From an uncultured Lachnospiraceae bacterium (lineage in GTDB: Bacteria; Bacillota; Clostridia; Lachnospirales; Lachnospiraceae), in the NCBI GenBank assembly GCA_947172645.1, contig CAMWBY010000001.1, positions 186,001 to 250,000 of the forward strand: DNA of 64,000 nucleotides, written 5' to 3'. The translations under genes were made by a program, and so were the position numbers. This document shows, in pieces, positions 35,589-44,532 of the stretch. Under the pieces are notes generated by a model that did not search any database, was not told the origin of the DNA, and saw nothing but the letters and a program-made list of their open reading frames with translations. How positions within the stretch are numbered: position 1 is the first letter of the stretch; each line of letters opens with the position of its first letter.

Positions 35589-36773
35589 TTAATATTCACT
35601 CTTAACGAATTTCCTGAATGCGTCCAGAGAACGCTCTACCTTCTCTGTGTCAATGCAGTACGCAAGACGTACATAGCCATCCACCCCAAAGGTGTTGCTT
35701 GGCACCACAACCAGGTCATATTTCTTTGCCTTCTCACAAAAAGCCACCGCATCCGCCTCCAACGCTTTCGGGAATATATAGAATGTTCCGCCCGGCTTCA
35801 CACACTCAAACCCCAAATCCGTCAGTTCCTCATACAGAATATTCATATTCCGCTCATAGACCGACAAATCCGAAGTCAAATCAAGCGTCTCCGCCACCGC
35901 AAGCTGAATGATAGACGGCGGACAATTGTGTCCTGTCCCCCGGGAAATCTGGCTGCACATTGCGCTGATAAGCTCCGCATCCGTACAGGCGGGGTTCACC
36001 GCCACATACCCAATACGTTCTCCCGGCAGAGACAGGGATTTTGAAAAGGAATAACAGGACAATGTATTCCCATAAAATTTAGACGGATAGGGGGATTCTA
36101 CACCTGCAAACACGATTTCCCTGTAAGGCTCATCGGAAATCAGGAAAATATCATGTCCGTATTCCTCCGCCTTCTTCGTCATAATCCCGGCCAGCCGCCG
36201 CAGCGTTTCTGAAGAGTAAACCATGCCGGAAGGATTGTTGGGCGTGTTAATTAAAACCGCCGCCACCTTCTGCGTCAGCATTTCCTCAAACACTTCAAAA
36301 TTAATCTGAAAGCTCTCCGTATCCGCGGGAACAACCTTAAGCGTCGCTCCCGTCAGGTTAACGTAGGGTCCGTATTCCGGGAAATAGGGCGCAAAAGTAA
36401 GTATCTCGTCGCCCGGCTCGCTCACACACCTTACCGCATGGGCGATGGCGCCTGCCGCCCCGGTGGTCATGAAGATATGGCCGCCCGTATATTCCATGCC
36501 AAACCTTTTGTTCAAAGACGCGGCTATCTTATCTCGCACCGCAGGAATCCCCAGGCTCTGGCTGTAGCCATGCAGCTCCATAGGGTCTTTGTCCTGCAAT
36601 AAATGAATCATCGTGTCTGTAAACTGTCTGGGTGTGGGCACGGAAGGATTTCCCAGGCTGTAATCAAACACATTCTCATAACCAATCTCGCTGCCCCGCT
36701 GTGTGGCAAATTCGGATAGCTGCCTGATAACCGATTTCCCCTGCAGCATATCTTTATATTTTTGTACAATCAT
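35589..36773 (-). CDS. Class I/II PLP-dependent aminotransferase
   Basis: A 394-residue fold-type I aminotransferase. The PLP-lysine segment SFSKSLSLPGERIGY and the earlier NTPNNPSGMVY and SDEPYREIVF give the cofactor site, and RLAYCI near the C-terminus gives the carboxylate-binding arginine. It groups broadly with aspartate-type aminotransferases of Clostridia; the true substrate cannot be fixed from sequence. It lies between alpha-galactosidase and uppP genes that have no obvious link to it. Confidence 0.9.
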   Translation of the reverse strand: MIVQKYKDMLQGKSVIRQLSEFATQRGSEIGYENVFDYSLGNPSVPTPRQFTDTMIHLLQDKDPMELHGYSQSLGIPAVRDKIAASLNKRFGMEYTGGHIFMTTGAAGAIAHAVRCVSEPGDEILTFAPYFPEYGPYVNLTGATLKVVPADTESFQINFEVFEEMLTQKVAAVLINTPNNPSGMVYSSETLRRLAGIMTKKAEEYGHDIFLISDEPYREIVFAGVESPYPSKFYGNTLSCYSFSKSLSLPGERIGYVAVNPACTDAELISAMCSQISRGTGHNCPPSIIQLAVAETLDLTSDLSVYERNMNILYEELTDLGFECVKPGGTFYIFPKALEADAVAFCEKAKKYDLVVVPSNTFGVDGYVRLAYCIDTEKVERSLDAFRKFVKSEY

Positions 36774-36879
36774 AATTTTACATTTTACCCTTTCTTCTTT
36801 TTTCTTTCACCCTTATCTCCATATTAAAACCGTCTTGGTTTTGTCGGACAACACATTCATTTTCCGTTTCACTTCTAAG

Positions 36880-39090
36880 CTATTTTCTACGAAGATGCAT
36901 CAGCCTGCCCTGGAAATCACCGTTAAGCGGTGGAATATTGACGCCTGCATAATGCAAGGTGTCGCCCAGATACTGAGTCTGTTTTATTTCAGGCCAATCC
37001 TGTGCATTTTCAATGACATAAACGCCCTTCGGGTCAAGTCCCGGAATGCGGATACGCGTACTCTGGGCCTTCGGTCTTCCAAGCACCTGGATATAAGTAA
37101 CTAGCGCCTCGCTCTTATCTTTTGCCACCACTTCATAACAGTCATAGAAATGGTTATCCGCGTAATGGGCGATGCGGTAATAATCCCCTTCCCGCACAAG
37201 GTCATTATATTTATGGTACATTGCCACTTGTTCCGGAATCATATTGCGGTCTTCTTCAGGAATCTTCGTCACATCCAGTTCATACCCGAATGTTCCTGCC
37301 AACGCCACATATCCTCTTGTCTCGAAAGGCGTCACTCTTCCTACCGTATGGTTCGGGCAGTCAGATACGTGGGCGCCCATGGTAGATAACGGATAAATCA
37401 GCGCCGTCCCTGCCTGAATCGAGAGCCGTTCCACCGCATCTGCATCATCAGAGCACCATATCTGCGGACTATAATATAACATGCCTCCATCGAATCTTGC
37501 GCCGCCGCCGGAACAGTTCTCCAACAACAAATGAGGAAACTCCTTTGTCATTCTGTCCTGAAGCTCATAGACCGCCAATACCTGCCTGTGGAAAAGTTCC
37601 CCCTGCCTGTCCGCCGGAAGCCCGTAGCTGCCGATATCGCTGAGCTGCCTGTTCATATCCCACTTTACATACTCGATGTTGGCGCTGCGCAGGACCGCCG
37701 CTATCATCTCATATACATAATCCCTGACTTCCTTTCTTGTCAGGTCAAGCACATACTGGTTACGCGCAAGGCTTCCCGTCCTGCCCGGAATCGCAATGGC
37801 CCAATCGGGGTGCGCGCGGTACAAGTCGGAATCAGGCGATATCATTTCAGGCTCCAGCCAGATACCGAACTTCATACCTAACTTGTTCACTTCGTCTACC
37901 AGGTATTTCAGGCCGCCTTTCAGCTTATCTTCATTGACCTGCCAGTCTCCCAGGCTCGAATTGTCATCGTCCCTGTGTCCGAACCAACCGTCATCCATAA
38001 CAAGCATCTCTATACCAAGCTCCGATGCCTGTTTCGCAATACTCAGTAATTTCTCCGTATCAAAATCAAAATAGGTTGCTTCCCAGTTATTTATCAGAAT
38101 CGGGCGCTTCTTATCCTTGTACTCGCCGCGTATCAAATGCCTGCGGTACAAGTCATGGAAATTTCTGGTCATGCCGCCAATACCTTCCGAGGAGTAGACG
38201 CAGATTACTTCCGGCGCCTGGAAACTCTCTCCCGCCTCCAGTTTCCAACAAAAATGATACGGATGGATTCCCATCACGGCACGGATGCAGCCAAACTGGT
38301 CTTCTTCAATCTGTGCCAGGAAATTGCCGGAATAGATAAAGTTCATGGCGTAAATGTCGCCGCTTTCTTCTGTCGTCTCTTTCTTTTTCCACGCCATAAA
38401 AGGATGGTCCTGATGACTGGATTCTCCCCTGACCGAAGAAACACTCTGCTTTCCTTTCATGACAGGACGGGTCTGGATGGCACGCTCCCTCGCCCATGAG
38501 CCATGCAGCGAAATCATCTCGTAATCGTCATTGTCCATATCGATACAAGCTGACAACACCTTCGTCAAATAGAGCGCCTCCTGCCCATTGTTCACAATCT
38601 TTACACTGCGCGCGATGGCGTCGCTGTCAGCAAAAATGCTGTAGGATAAAATAATCTGCAAATGCAGCACCGGGTCTTCGCAAGTAAGCTCCAGCGTCTT
38701 GCACTCCGTATCTTTCCCAAATGTCGCCGGAAGCCCTGTAAGCGCTTCCTTGCCGTCATAGATTCTATGGGACACATAAGACAGGGACACGCCCGTGTGC
38801 CCTCCAAGCGTCCTCACCTCCAATGTGCTCTCCCGGTAATCGCCCAGTCCGTTCCCCGTATATTCCATCGGAAATCTATCTAAAAAGGACGTCCTGTCCC
38901 TGTTGTTCTGGGACGGGACAAAGGGCGGCTCCTCTGTGCGCATCAAATATGCCAGGTTGTCCTCCGTCAATTTTCTTCCATAATAAATATGTCCGACAAA
39001 GTTTTCCTCATCCACAATACCGATGCAGTAACTCGTATGCTCCGTATCCAATTTAAATACTCTGTTCTGTTCATTGAAGCTAATATTCAT
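36880..39090 (-). CDS. Alpha-galactosidase, glycoside hydrolase family 36
   Basis: A 736-residue cytoplasmic-type enzyme that removes alpha-1,6-galactose from raffinose-family sugars. Catalytic residues fit GH36: the nucleophile is in YVKWDMNRQ and the acid/base in CSDDADAVERL. MLVMDDGWFG and ENCSGGGARFDGG are also present. No signal peptide is visible, so substrates must be imported, though no sugar transporter is adjacent. The ATG at 39090 follows AGGAGAAGCAGCT; the ORF opens 9 codons earlier. Confidence 0.95.
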   Translation of the reverse strand: MNISFNEQNRVFKLDTEHTSYCIGIVDEENFVGHIYYGRKLTEDNLAYLMRTEEPPFVPSQNNRDRTSFLDRFPMEYTGNGLGDYRESTLEVRTLGGHTGVSLSYVSHRIYDGKEALTGLPATFGKDTECKTLELTCEDPVLHLQIILSYSIFADSDAIARSVKIVNNGQEALYLTKVLSACIDMDNDDYEMISLHGSWARERAIQTRPVMKGKQSVSSVRGESSHQDHPFMAWKKKETTEESGDIYAMNFIYSGNFLAQIEEDQFGCIRAVMGIHPYHFCWKLEAGESFQAPEVICVYSSEGIGGMTRNFHDLYRRHLIRGEYKDKKRPILINNWEATYFDFDTEKLLSIAKQASELGIEMLVMDDGWFGHRDDDNSSLGDWQVNEDKLKGGLKYLVDEVNKLGMKFGIWLEPEMISPDSDLYRAHPDWAIAIPGRTGSLARNQYVLDLTRKEVRDYVYEMIAAVLRSANIEYVKWDMNRQLSDIGSYGLPADRQGELFHRQVLAVYELQDRMTKEFPHLLLENCSGGGARFDGGMLYYSPQIWCSDDADAVERLSIQAGTALIYPLSTMGAHVSDCPNHTVGRVTPFETRGYVALAGTFGYELDVTKIPEEDRNMIPEQVAMYHKYNDLVREGDYYRIAHYADNHFYDCYEVVAKDKSEALVTYIQVLGRPKAQSTRIRIPGLDPKGVYVIENAQDWPEIKQTQYLGDTLHYAGVNIPPLNGDFQGRLMHLRRK

Positions 39091-39190
39091 AGCTGCTTCT
39101 CCTCTCTTCTTCCTCAATCCAATGCTGTTGTATACCTAAAATCCTCAGATAAAATTTTTTATTTATGGCAAACAGCACACCCACGACCAT

Positions 39191-39199
39191 ATTATACCA
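39191..39199 (-). promoter_or_regulatory. Extended -10 of alpha-galactosidase gene
   Basis: The minus strand reads TGGTATAAT. It lies about 100 bases before the alpha-galactosidase start. No good -35 is seen. No cre-like operator was identified with confidence. Confidence 0.45.
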
Positions 39200-39314
39200 A
39201 CATCTTGCCTGTTAGGAAAGTACATTATAACAAAACGAGCACAGCTCGCTTCGAGTCTCTCTTCTCAAACTCGGAGAAACGTAAACAGAAAATACAATCC
39301 CACTAAGAAATCCC

Positions 39315-39342
39315 TTGAAATGATTAAAAATCGTGGTAAAAT
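39315..39342 (+). promoter_or_regulatory. Promoter of the AEC transporter gene
   Basis: TTGAAA (39315-39320), a 16-base spacer ending TGG, then TAAAAT (39337-39342). It lies about 75 bases before the start codon. Confidence 0.6.
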
Positions 39343-39417
39343 AACTCCTGTTAGGATAAATTGACGTACTCGCAAGCCTTTTGGGGGCACACGCGAAACT
39401 GCCGGAGGATTCTACTC

Positions 39418-40398
39418 ATGGATATCACAGTCGTATTACAACAAATGGTTATTATTTTTATACTGATTGGTATTGGAATGCTTTTATATAAGAAGAAAAT
39501 GCTCTCTGAAATGACCTCCAAACAGATTTCCGGCATTATTGTCAATGTGACAAACCCTGCGCTTTTAATCTGCTCGGCTTTTAGGGAAGGACCAAAAGTA
39601 TCCCTGCAGGGACTCGGCAGCGCATTGGGACTTTATCTTCTTGTCTATGCGGTCTTAATCGCGGTAAGTTTCCTGATTCCCCGCATCCTGCGTGTGCCAA
39701 ACATGTATCATTATGCCTACCAGATGCTGACCATCTTCGGCAACGTAGGTTTCATCGGTATCCCTTTAGCCTCCGCCGTATTGGGCGCACAATCCTTAAT
39801 TTTTGTGTCAATCTATAATTTGATTTTTAATATTTTAATCTATACTTTTGGCATTTCTCTGTTGAAGAAGGCCGAAGCGAAACAGCTCGCCGCACAGGCC
39901 GCATCGGAACAGACAAAGACAGCGTCCGCCTGTTGTCAAACAGAGCACGATAATGTGGTCAAAAAGCTTATTAATGCGGGGACAATTTCCGCCGCCGCAA
40001 CCATTATCTTTTACCTTGGCGATTTCCAGGTGCCTGTGGTCGTCTCCTCCACTTTATCTTATATGGGGCAGGCCACTACGCTTCTGTCCATGCTTGTGCT
40101 AGGGGTTTCCGTGGCCCAGATGACGCTGAGGGATATCTTTTCCCATCCGAAGCTCTACGGTTTCACGCTGCTGCGCCAGATTTTGCTTCCTGTCGGATGC
40201 ATTCTGGTCTTTAGGCCCATCGTACAGGATACTCTTGTGCTCAATACGATGGCGCTGATGCTTGCCGTGCCCGCCGCCAACATGCCGTTGATGCTCTCAA
40301 AACAACTCCACGTGGACACGGACACGATTTCTCAGGGTATTATTCTGACTACAATTTTAAGCCTGATTACTATTCCGGTGGTGAGTTTGTTCCTCTAA
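39418..40398 (+). CDS. AEC family transporter
   Basis: A 326-residue membrane protein of the auxin efflux carrier family, with about ten hydrophobic segments in two blocks and a hydrophilic loop (about 155-185) between them. The family pattern FGNVGFIGIPLA and the later MLAVPAANMPLM fit. Members move organic acids such as malate or malonate, or act as permeases for other small anions; the substrate is not deducible. The ATG at 39418 has GGAGG 9 bases upstream, whereas the ORF opens at 39361 without a site. Confidence 0.87.
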   Translation: MDITVVLQQMVIIFILIGIGMLLYKKKMLSEMTSKQISGIIVNVTNPALLICSAFREGPKVSLQGLGSALGLYLLVYAVLIAVSFLIPRILRVPNMYHYAYQMLTIFGNVGFIGIPLASAVLGAQSLIFVSIYNLIFNILIYTFGISLLKKAEAKQLAAQAASEQTKTASACCQTEHDNVVKKLINAGTISAAATIIFYLGDFQVPVVVSSTLSYMGQATTLLSMLVLGVSVAQMTLRDIFSHPKLYGFTLLRQILLPVGCILVFRPIVQDTLVLNTMALMLAVPAANMPLMLSKQLHVDTDTISQGIILTTILSLITIPVVSLFL

Positions 40399-40534
40399 AA
40401 AGTAAACTGAAGCCCGCTTCACGAAGTTAGCTCCAGCTTTATTAAATGCCGACCGCTTATTTCCACGGTTTTGCAGCATCCTCTTTTATGGAATGATACA
40501 CACCATCACAAATGATTAGAAAATCAATCTACAA

Positions 40535-41950
40535 TTACACATTCTGCACTTTCATCATATTAGTAGTTCCGGAAACACCAATAGGAACGCCCGATGTGAT
40601 AACCGTCAAATCTCCCTTTTCCAAAAGTCTCATCTTCACTGCCGCCTGGATTGCCTTATCAAAGAGATTGAATACTTCCTTTTCTTCTTTAATCAGGATT
40701 GGTATCACACCCCACGTCAGGGAGAGCTGCCTGCATACTTTCTCCGTAGTGGCACAACCGATGATATCGCTGTTAGGGCGGTATTTGGAAATCATCCTGG
40801 CCGACCTGCCGGACTTTGTAACCGTCACGATAGCCCTGGCATTCAAATCAAGAGCCGTTGTGCATGTGGCATGGCATATGGCGTCCGTGATATCCGGATT
40901 GGCATTCCTCTCATACTGGAAAAACCGCTTGCGATAATCTACATCCTGCTCTGTGCGTTCCGCAATCCGCACCATGGTTTTAACCGCTTCCACCGGATAA
41001 GCTCCCGCCGCCGTCTCTCCTGACAACATGATAGCGCTTGTGCCGTCATATACCGCATTGGCTATATCCGTAGTCTCCGCCCTTGTAGGACGCGGATTCT
41101 TAATCATGGATTCCAGCATCTGCGTTGCCGTAATCACCTGCTTGCCTGCACGGTAAACCTTCTTGATAATCTTTTTCTGGATGACGGGTACTTCCTCATA
41201 AGGAATCTCCACTCCCATATCGCCCCGCGCCACCATGATACCGTCAGACGCTTCTATAATATCATCAATATTCGCAACTCCCTGCGCATTCTCTATCTTG
41301 GCAATAATCCTGATATCCTCGCCACCGTTTTTTTCAAGCAGCTTGCGCAGCTGCAAAATATCCTCTTTTTTCTGGACAAAAGAAGCCGCAATAAAATCCA
41401 CGTCCTGTTCAATTCCAAAAAGAATATCTTCCCGGTCCTTGTCGCTGATATATGGCATGGATAAATCCACTTCCGGCACATTGACTCCCTTATGGTTCGA
41501 CACCACACCCCCGTTTATGACACGGCAGATAATGTTGCTCTTATCAACCGTCTCTACCTTCATCTCAATCAGCCCGTCGTCTATCAGAACCCGCATCCCC
41601 ACTTCCAAATCTTCATAAAGCCGGTTATAAGTTACACTGACAATTTCCTTCGTTCCTTCCACATCATCGGCAGTCAATGTAAATAACTGTCCCTCTTCCA
41701 GAGTCACGCTGCCATCTTTAAAATTTCTCACGCGGACTTCGGGTCCTTTTGTATCCAACAGAATTGCAACCGGCTTACCGACCTCTTTGCGAAGTTTTTT
41801 CACCATATCCATCCGCCTCTTGTGGTCGTCATAAGTACCATGGGAAAAATTGCATCTCGCCACGTTCATTCCTTCCATCATCATCTGTCTAAGCACATCC
41901 TCGTTTTCTGTGGACGGGCCAAGCGTACATACAATCTTAGTTTTTCTCAT
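40535..41950 (-). CDS. pyk: Pyruvate kinase
   Basis: A 471-residue glycolytic enzyme making pyruvate and ATP from phosphoenolpyruvate and ADP. It begins MRKTKIVCTLGPS and includes ARCNFSHG, the signature IIAKIENAQGV (substrate lysine), MVARGDMGVEIP and SGETAAGAYP. It lacks the extra C-terminal PEP-utiliser-like domain found in some Firmicute enzymes. The ATG at 41950 follows GGGGGATT; the ORF opens 16 codons upstream. The upstream region carries a row of four hairpins. Confidence 0.96.
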   Translation of the reverse strand: MRKTKIVCTLGPSTENEDVLRQMMMEGMNVARCNFSHGTYDDHKRRMDMVKKLRKEVGKPVAILLDTKGPEVRVRNFKDGSVTLEEGQLFTLTADDVEGTKEIVSVTYNRLYEDLEVGMRVLIDDGLIEMKVETVDKSNIICRVINGGVVSNHKGVNVPEVDLSMPYISDKDREDILFGIEQDVDFIAASFVQKKEDILQLRKLLEKNGGEDIRIIAKIENAQGVANIDDIIEASDGIMVARGDMGVEIPYEEVPVIQKKIIKKVYRAGKQVITATQMLESMIKNPRPTRAETTDIANAVYDGTSAIMLSGETAAGAYPVEAVKTMVRIAERTEQDVDYRKRFFQYERNANPDITDAICHATCTTALDLNARAIVTVTKSGRSARMISKYRPNSDIIGCATTEKVCRQLSLTWGVIPILIKEEKEVFNLFDKAIQAAVKMRLLEKGDLTVITSGVPIGVSGTTNMMKVQNV

Positions 41951-42004
41951 ACTAATCCCCCATTCTTGCTCAACCTGCGAATCTGGGCGCAAGCACAAAT
42001 TTGC

Positions 42005-42146
42005 GTCCGAACTTTGTTCGGACAGTGAAACAATCTTCCGTATATGGATTTTTCACACTAACCTCCATGATTCCGCTTTACGGAATCTCAAATCAAAAGA
42101 CAAGCAAACTTGTCTGGGAGAATGCCCGTATTTTGAGCATTCTCCA
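42005..42146. repeat. Row of four short palindromes upstream of pyk
   Basis: In order: GTCCGAAC/GTTCGGAC (42005-42023), GATTCCG/CGGAATC (42069-42087), GACAAG/CTTGTC (about 42099-42114) and GGGAGAATGC/GCATTCTCC (about 42116-42146). They resemble the REP-like hairpins at 50653-50703 in size and style. Confidence 0.55.
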
Positions 42147-42277
42147 TATTGCTATTTTACACAAAAATATAATATCTTAAACGAGTCCTCTGTATCATAC
42201 CATATTATTCCGGTTTGCAGTAAATGACTGCGGTATTTTAGCAAAAGATTAATATAAATTATAAATTGCCGTAAGTA

Positions 42278-42324
42278 TATAAAACGAGCCCCCGGTGGTG
42301 GAAGCACCGGGGACCCGTTTTATA
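42278..42324 (-). terminator. Intrinsic terminator of amt
   Basis: AAAACG...CCCCGGTG pairs with CACCGGGG...CGTTTT around a six-base loop. The A/T flanks allow function in both directions. It lies 47 bases after the amt stop. Confidence 0.85.
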
Positions 42325-42370
42325 TATACAAACTAAGGGATATTAGATATACGCTTACTGAAAGAAAAAT

Positions 42371-44140
42371 TTACTCCACATCCTGCAAGGCGGCAAAATC
42401 CTCTTCGCCCGTGCGGACTTTAATAACTCTGTCAACATTGTAGACAAAAATTTTGCCGTCTCCGATATGTCCTGTGTACAGCGCCTTCTTCGCCGCTTCC
42501 ACCACATCCTCTACCGGAATCTTGCTGACTACAACTTCAACCTTGACCTTCGGAAGCAAGGTTGCATCCATCTCTACGCCACGATACATTTCTCCTGCAC
42601 CTCTCTGGATACCGCAGCCCATCACCTGTGTCACCGTCATGCCCGTCACGCCCAAATCATTCATCGCTTTTCTCAAATGGTCATATCTGGACAGTTTCGC
42701 GATGACAGCCACTTTATACATACCTGTCGCGGAAGCCATCGGCGTCTGGGCAACCTTCACTGCGGCGTCTTTCTGTACTTGGGAAGCCGCTTCATAGTCT
42801 TCTGTTCCAAGACTTGTATTTTCATTAATCTCCATGGCCATTGTGTTGGACACATCCATGATACTGAATCCTGAATATGCCGATGCAAGACCATGCTCCA
42901 TAGCGTCCAAACCTACAATCTCTTCCTCCTCGGAAGCACGCAATCCAATCACTGCCTTAATGGCCAGGAATACTATCGTAATCGTAACTGCCGTCCATGC
43001 CGCCACAGACACGAAACCAATCAACTGCAATCCAAGAAGTTTGAATCCGCCTCCATAGAACAAACCTACCATTTCATTTCCTGCCGCGTCTGCAATGGCA
43101 TATCCCGGAGCCGTGTTGGTGGCAAAGAAACCTACCGCAATCGTACCCCAGATACCGTTCATGCAATGAACCGCAACCGCGCCCACAGGGTCGTCAATCC
43201 GCAGTTTATAATCTAACAGCCACACGCCGAACACCACCAAAAGTCCCGCAACCGCACCGATTACAATTGCCCCGAAAGCATCCGTCACATCGCAGGGAGC
43301 CGTGATTGCAACCAGGCCGGCAAGGGATGCATTCAGGCACATAGACACATCCGGCTTTCCATATTTTATCCATGTAAAAATCATACATACTACCGTAGCC
43401 ACTGCCGGGGCAATCGTCGTTGTCACGAAAATGGAGCCTAACTGTTCTACGCTTGTCGCCGCCGCGCCGTTGAACCCATACCATCCAAGCCACAGAATAA
43501 ACACGCCCAGCGCGCCGATAGGAATATTGTGTCCCGGGAAAGCGTTAACCTTCGTAATCTTTCCGTCTTTGTCCTTCGTAAATTTCCCGATACGGGGCCC
43601 CAGTATCTTCGCCCCGATTAGCGCCGAGATGCCGCCCACCATATGTATCGCGCAGGAACCCGCAAAATCATGGAATCCGATTTGGGATAACCATCCGCCG
43701 CCCCAAATCCAGTGTGCCTCGATAGGGTAAACCAACGCTGAAATCACTGCCGAATAGACACAGTAACTTAAGAATTTCGTCCGCTCCGCCATGGCACCGG
43801 ATACAATTGTCGCGGTAGTGGCACAGAATACCAGATTAAATACAAAATTCGACCAGTCAAAATCCGCATAACTTGTAAAAATGTCGAATCCCGGCTTTCC
43901 GATTAACCCAACCACATCCTCACCTAATAATAGGCTAAAACCAATCAGAATAAACACCACCGTGCCAATACAGAAATCCATCAAGTTTTTCATAATGATA
44001 TTTCCTGCATTCTTGGCCCTCGTAAATCCCGTCTCAACCATCGCGAACCCCGCCTGCATCCAGAAGACCAGAGCCGCGCCAATCAAAAACCAGACGCCGA
44101 ACACCTGTCCGTTCAAAACCTCCATAATCTCCTCTGTCAT
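42371..44140 (-). CDS. amt: Ammonium transporter fused to a P-II regulatory domain
   Basis: A 589-residue fusion. The first 420 residues are an Amt channel with about eleven membrane segments. The twin pore histidines appear in AHWIWGGGW and AVHCMNGIWG. A linker follows, then a complete P-II (GlnB/GlnK) domain from about residue 473 (MYKVAVIAKLSRYDHLRKAMNDLG, KVKVEVVVS, GKIFVYNVDRVIKVRTGE). In the T-loop, EMYRGVEM has Met where the uridylylated tyrosine of E. coli GlnB lies. Covalent control by GlnD is therefore unlikely; control would be by ATP, ADP or 2-oxoglutarate acting on the tethered domain. The start at 44140 has GGAGG 11 bases upstream; the ORF opens 46 unmatched codons earlier at 44278. 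Confidence 0.92.
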   Translation of the reverse strand: MTEEIMEVLNGQVFGVWFLIGAALVFWMQAGFAMVETGFTRAKNAGNIIMKNLMDFCIGTVVFILIGFSLLLGEDVVGLIGKPGFDIFTSYADFDWSNFVFNLVFCATTATIVSGAMAERTKFLSYCVYSAVISALVYPIEAHWIWGGGWLSQIGFHDFAGSCAIHMVGGISALIGAKILGPRIGKFTKDKDGKITKVNAFPGHNIPIGALGVFILWLGWYGFNGAAATSVEQLGSIFVTTTIAPAVATVVCMIFTWIKYGKPDVSMCLNASLAGLVAITAPCDVTDAFGAIVIGAVAGLLVVFGVWLLDYKLRIDDPVGAVAVHCMNGIWGTIAVGFFATNTAPGYAIADAAGNEMVGLFYGGGFKLLGLQLIGFVSVAAWTAVTITIVFLAIKAVIGLRASEEEEIVGLDAMEHGLASAYSGFSIMDVSNTMAMEINENTSLGTEDYEAASQVQKDAAVKVAQTPMASATGMYKVAVIAKLSRYDHLRKAMNDLGVTGMTVTQVMGCGIQRGAGEMYRGVEMDATLLPKVKVEVVVSKIPVEDVVEAAKKALYTGHIGDGKIFVYNVDRVIKVRTGEEDFAALQDVE

Positions 44141-44318
44141 AGATAAATTTTCCTCCGTTTCCGCTTCCGCCTGCAAACAGGCTTCTACACATTCTTGTCT
44201 CCTCACTTTGGCTCTGCACATGCCGCCTAATGATAGCAAAAATGCGGATACAATGGATGTCTCTTCCACAAGCTCCATTGCTCCGCATTCATCATATTAA
44301 GCATCTCGCTGCGCTGAC

Positions 44319-44334
44319 AGCAAACTTCCATATG
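44319..44334 (-). promoter_or_regulatory. 16-base motif shared by amt and glnN leaders
   Basis: The plus strand reads AGCAAACTTCCATATG, one base different from 15003-15018 upstream of glnN. It lies between a T-tailed hairpin and the amt start. Confidence 0.4.
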
Positions 44335-44347
44335 CAGGCCCTTGCAT

Positions 44348-44374
44348 AAAAAAAGTTGTCCTGACGGCCAACTT
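44348..44374 (-). terminator. T-tailed hairpin in the amt leader, possible attenuator
   Basis: On the minus strand AAGTTG pairs with CAACTT around a ten-base loop, followed by seven T. The upstream lysR gene already has its own terminator at 44429-44462, so this second one may control read-through into amt. Confidence 0.6.
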
Positions 44375-44428
44375 CACAAATTCTTGCTGGCGCCTTACTG
44401 CGTTATGACATATTTTCCTATAGGATAA

Positions 44429-44462
44429 AGAAAGCGCCTTGAGTTTCCTCAAAGCGCCTTTG
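44429..44462 (-). terminator. Intrinsic terminator of the lysR-type gene
   Basis: On the minus strand AAGGCGCTTTGAG pairs with CTCAAGGCGCTTT around a four-base loop (some G-T pairs), followed by a T-rich stretch. Confidence 0.8.
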
Positions 44463-44532
44463 CTTTTACGAGTTGAATTGTAGCACTGTATTGTAGCAGT
44501 GTCAATAGAAATTTTATAAATGACTCATATTT

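Larger units (their letters stand above)
39091..39417. other. Divergent promoter region between alpha-galactosidase and AEC transporter genes
   Basis: It holds a minus-strand extended -10 (39191-39199), a plus-strand promoter (39315-39342) and a hairpin-rich stretch at about 39233-39290 (GAGCACAGCTC and CTCGCTTCGAG). No coding region is convincing. Confidence 0.6.
41951..42370. other. Non-coding region between pyk and amt
   Basis: This 420-base gap holds four small palindromes at 42005-42146 and the amt terminator at 42278-42324. Between them is A/T-rich sequence with no convincing gene. The pyk promoter should lie here but is not clear. Confidence 0.6.

Noticed and set aside
44141..44278. 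N-terminal extension of the amt gene
   Set aside because: The 46 extra residues match no Amt signal sequence, and the upstream ATG has its SD only two bases away.
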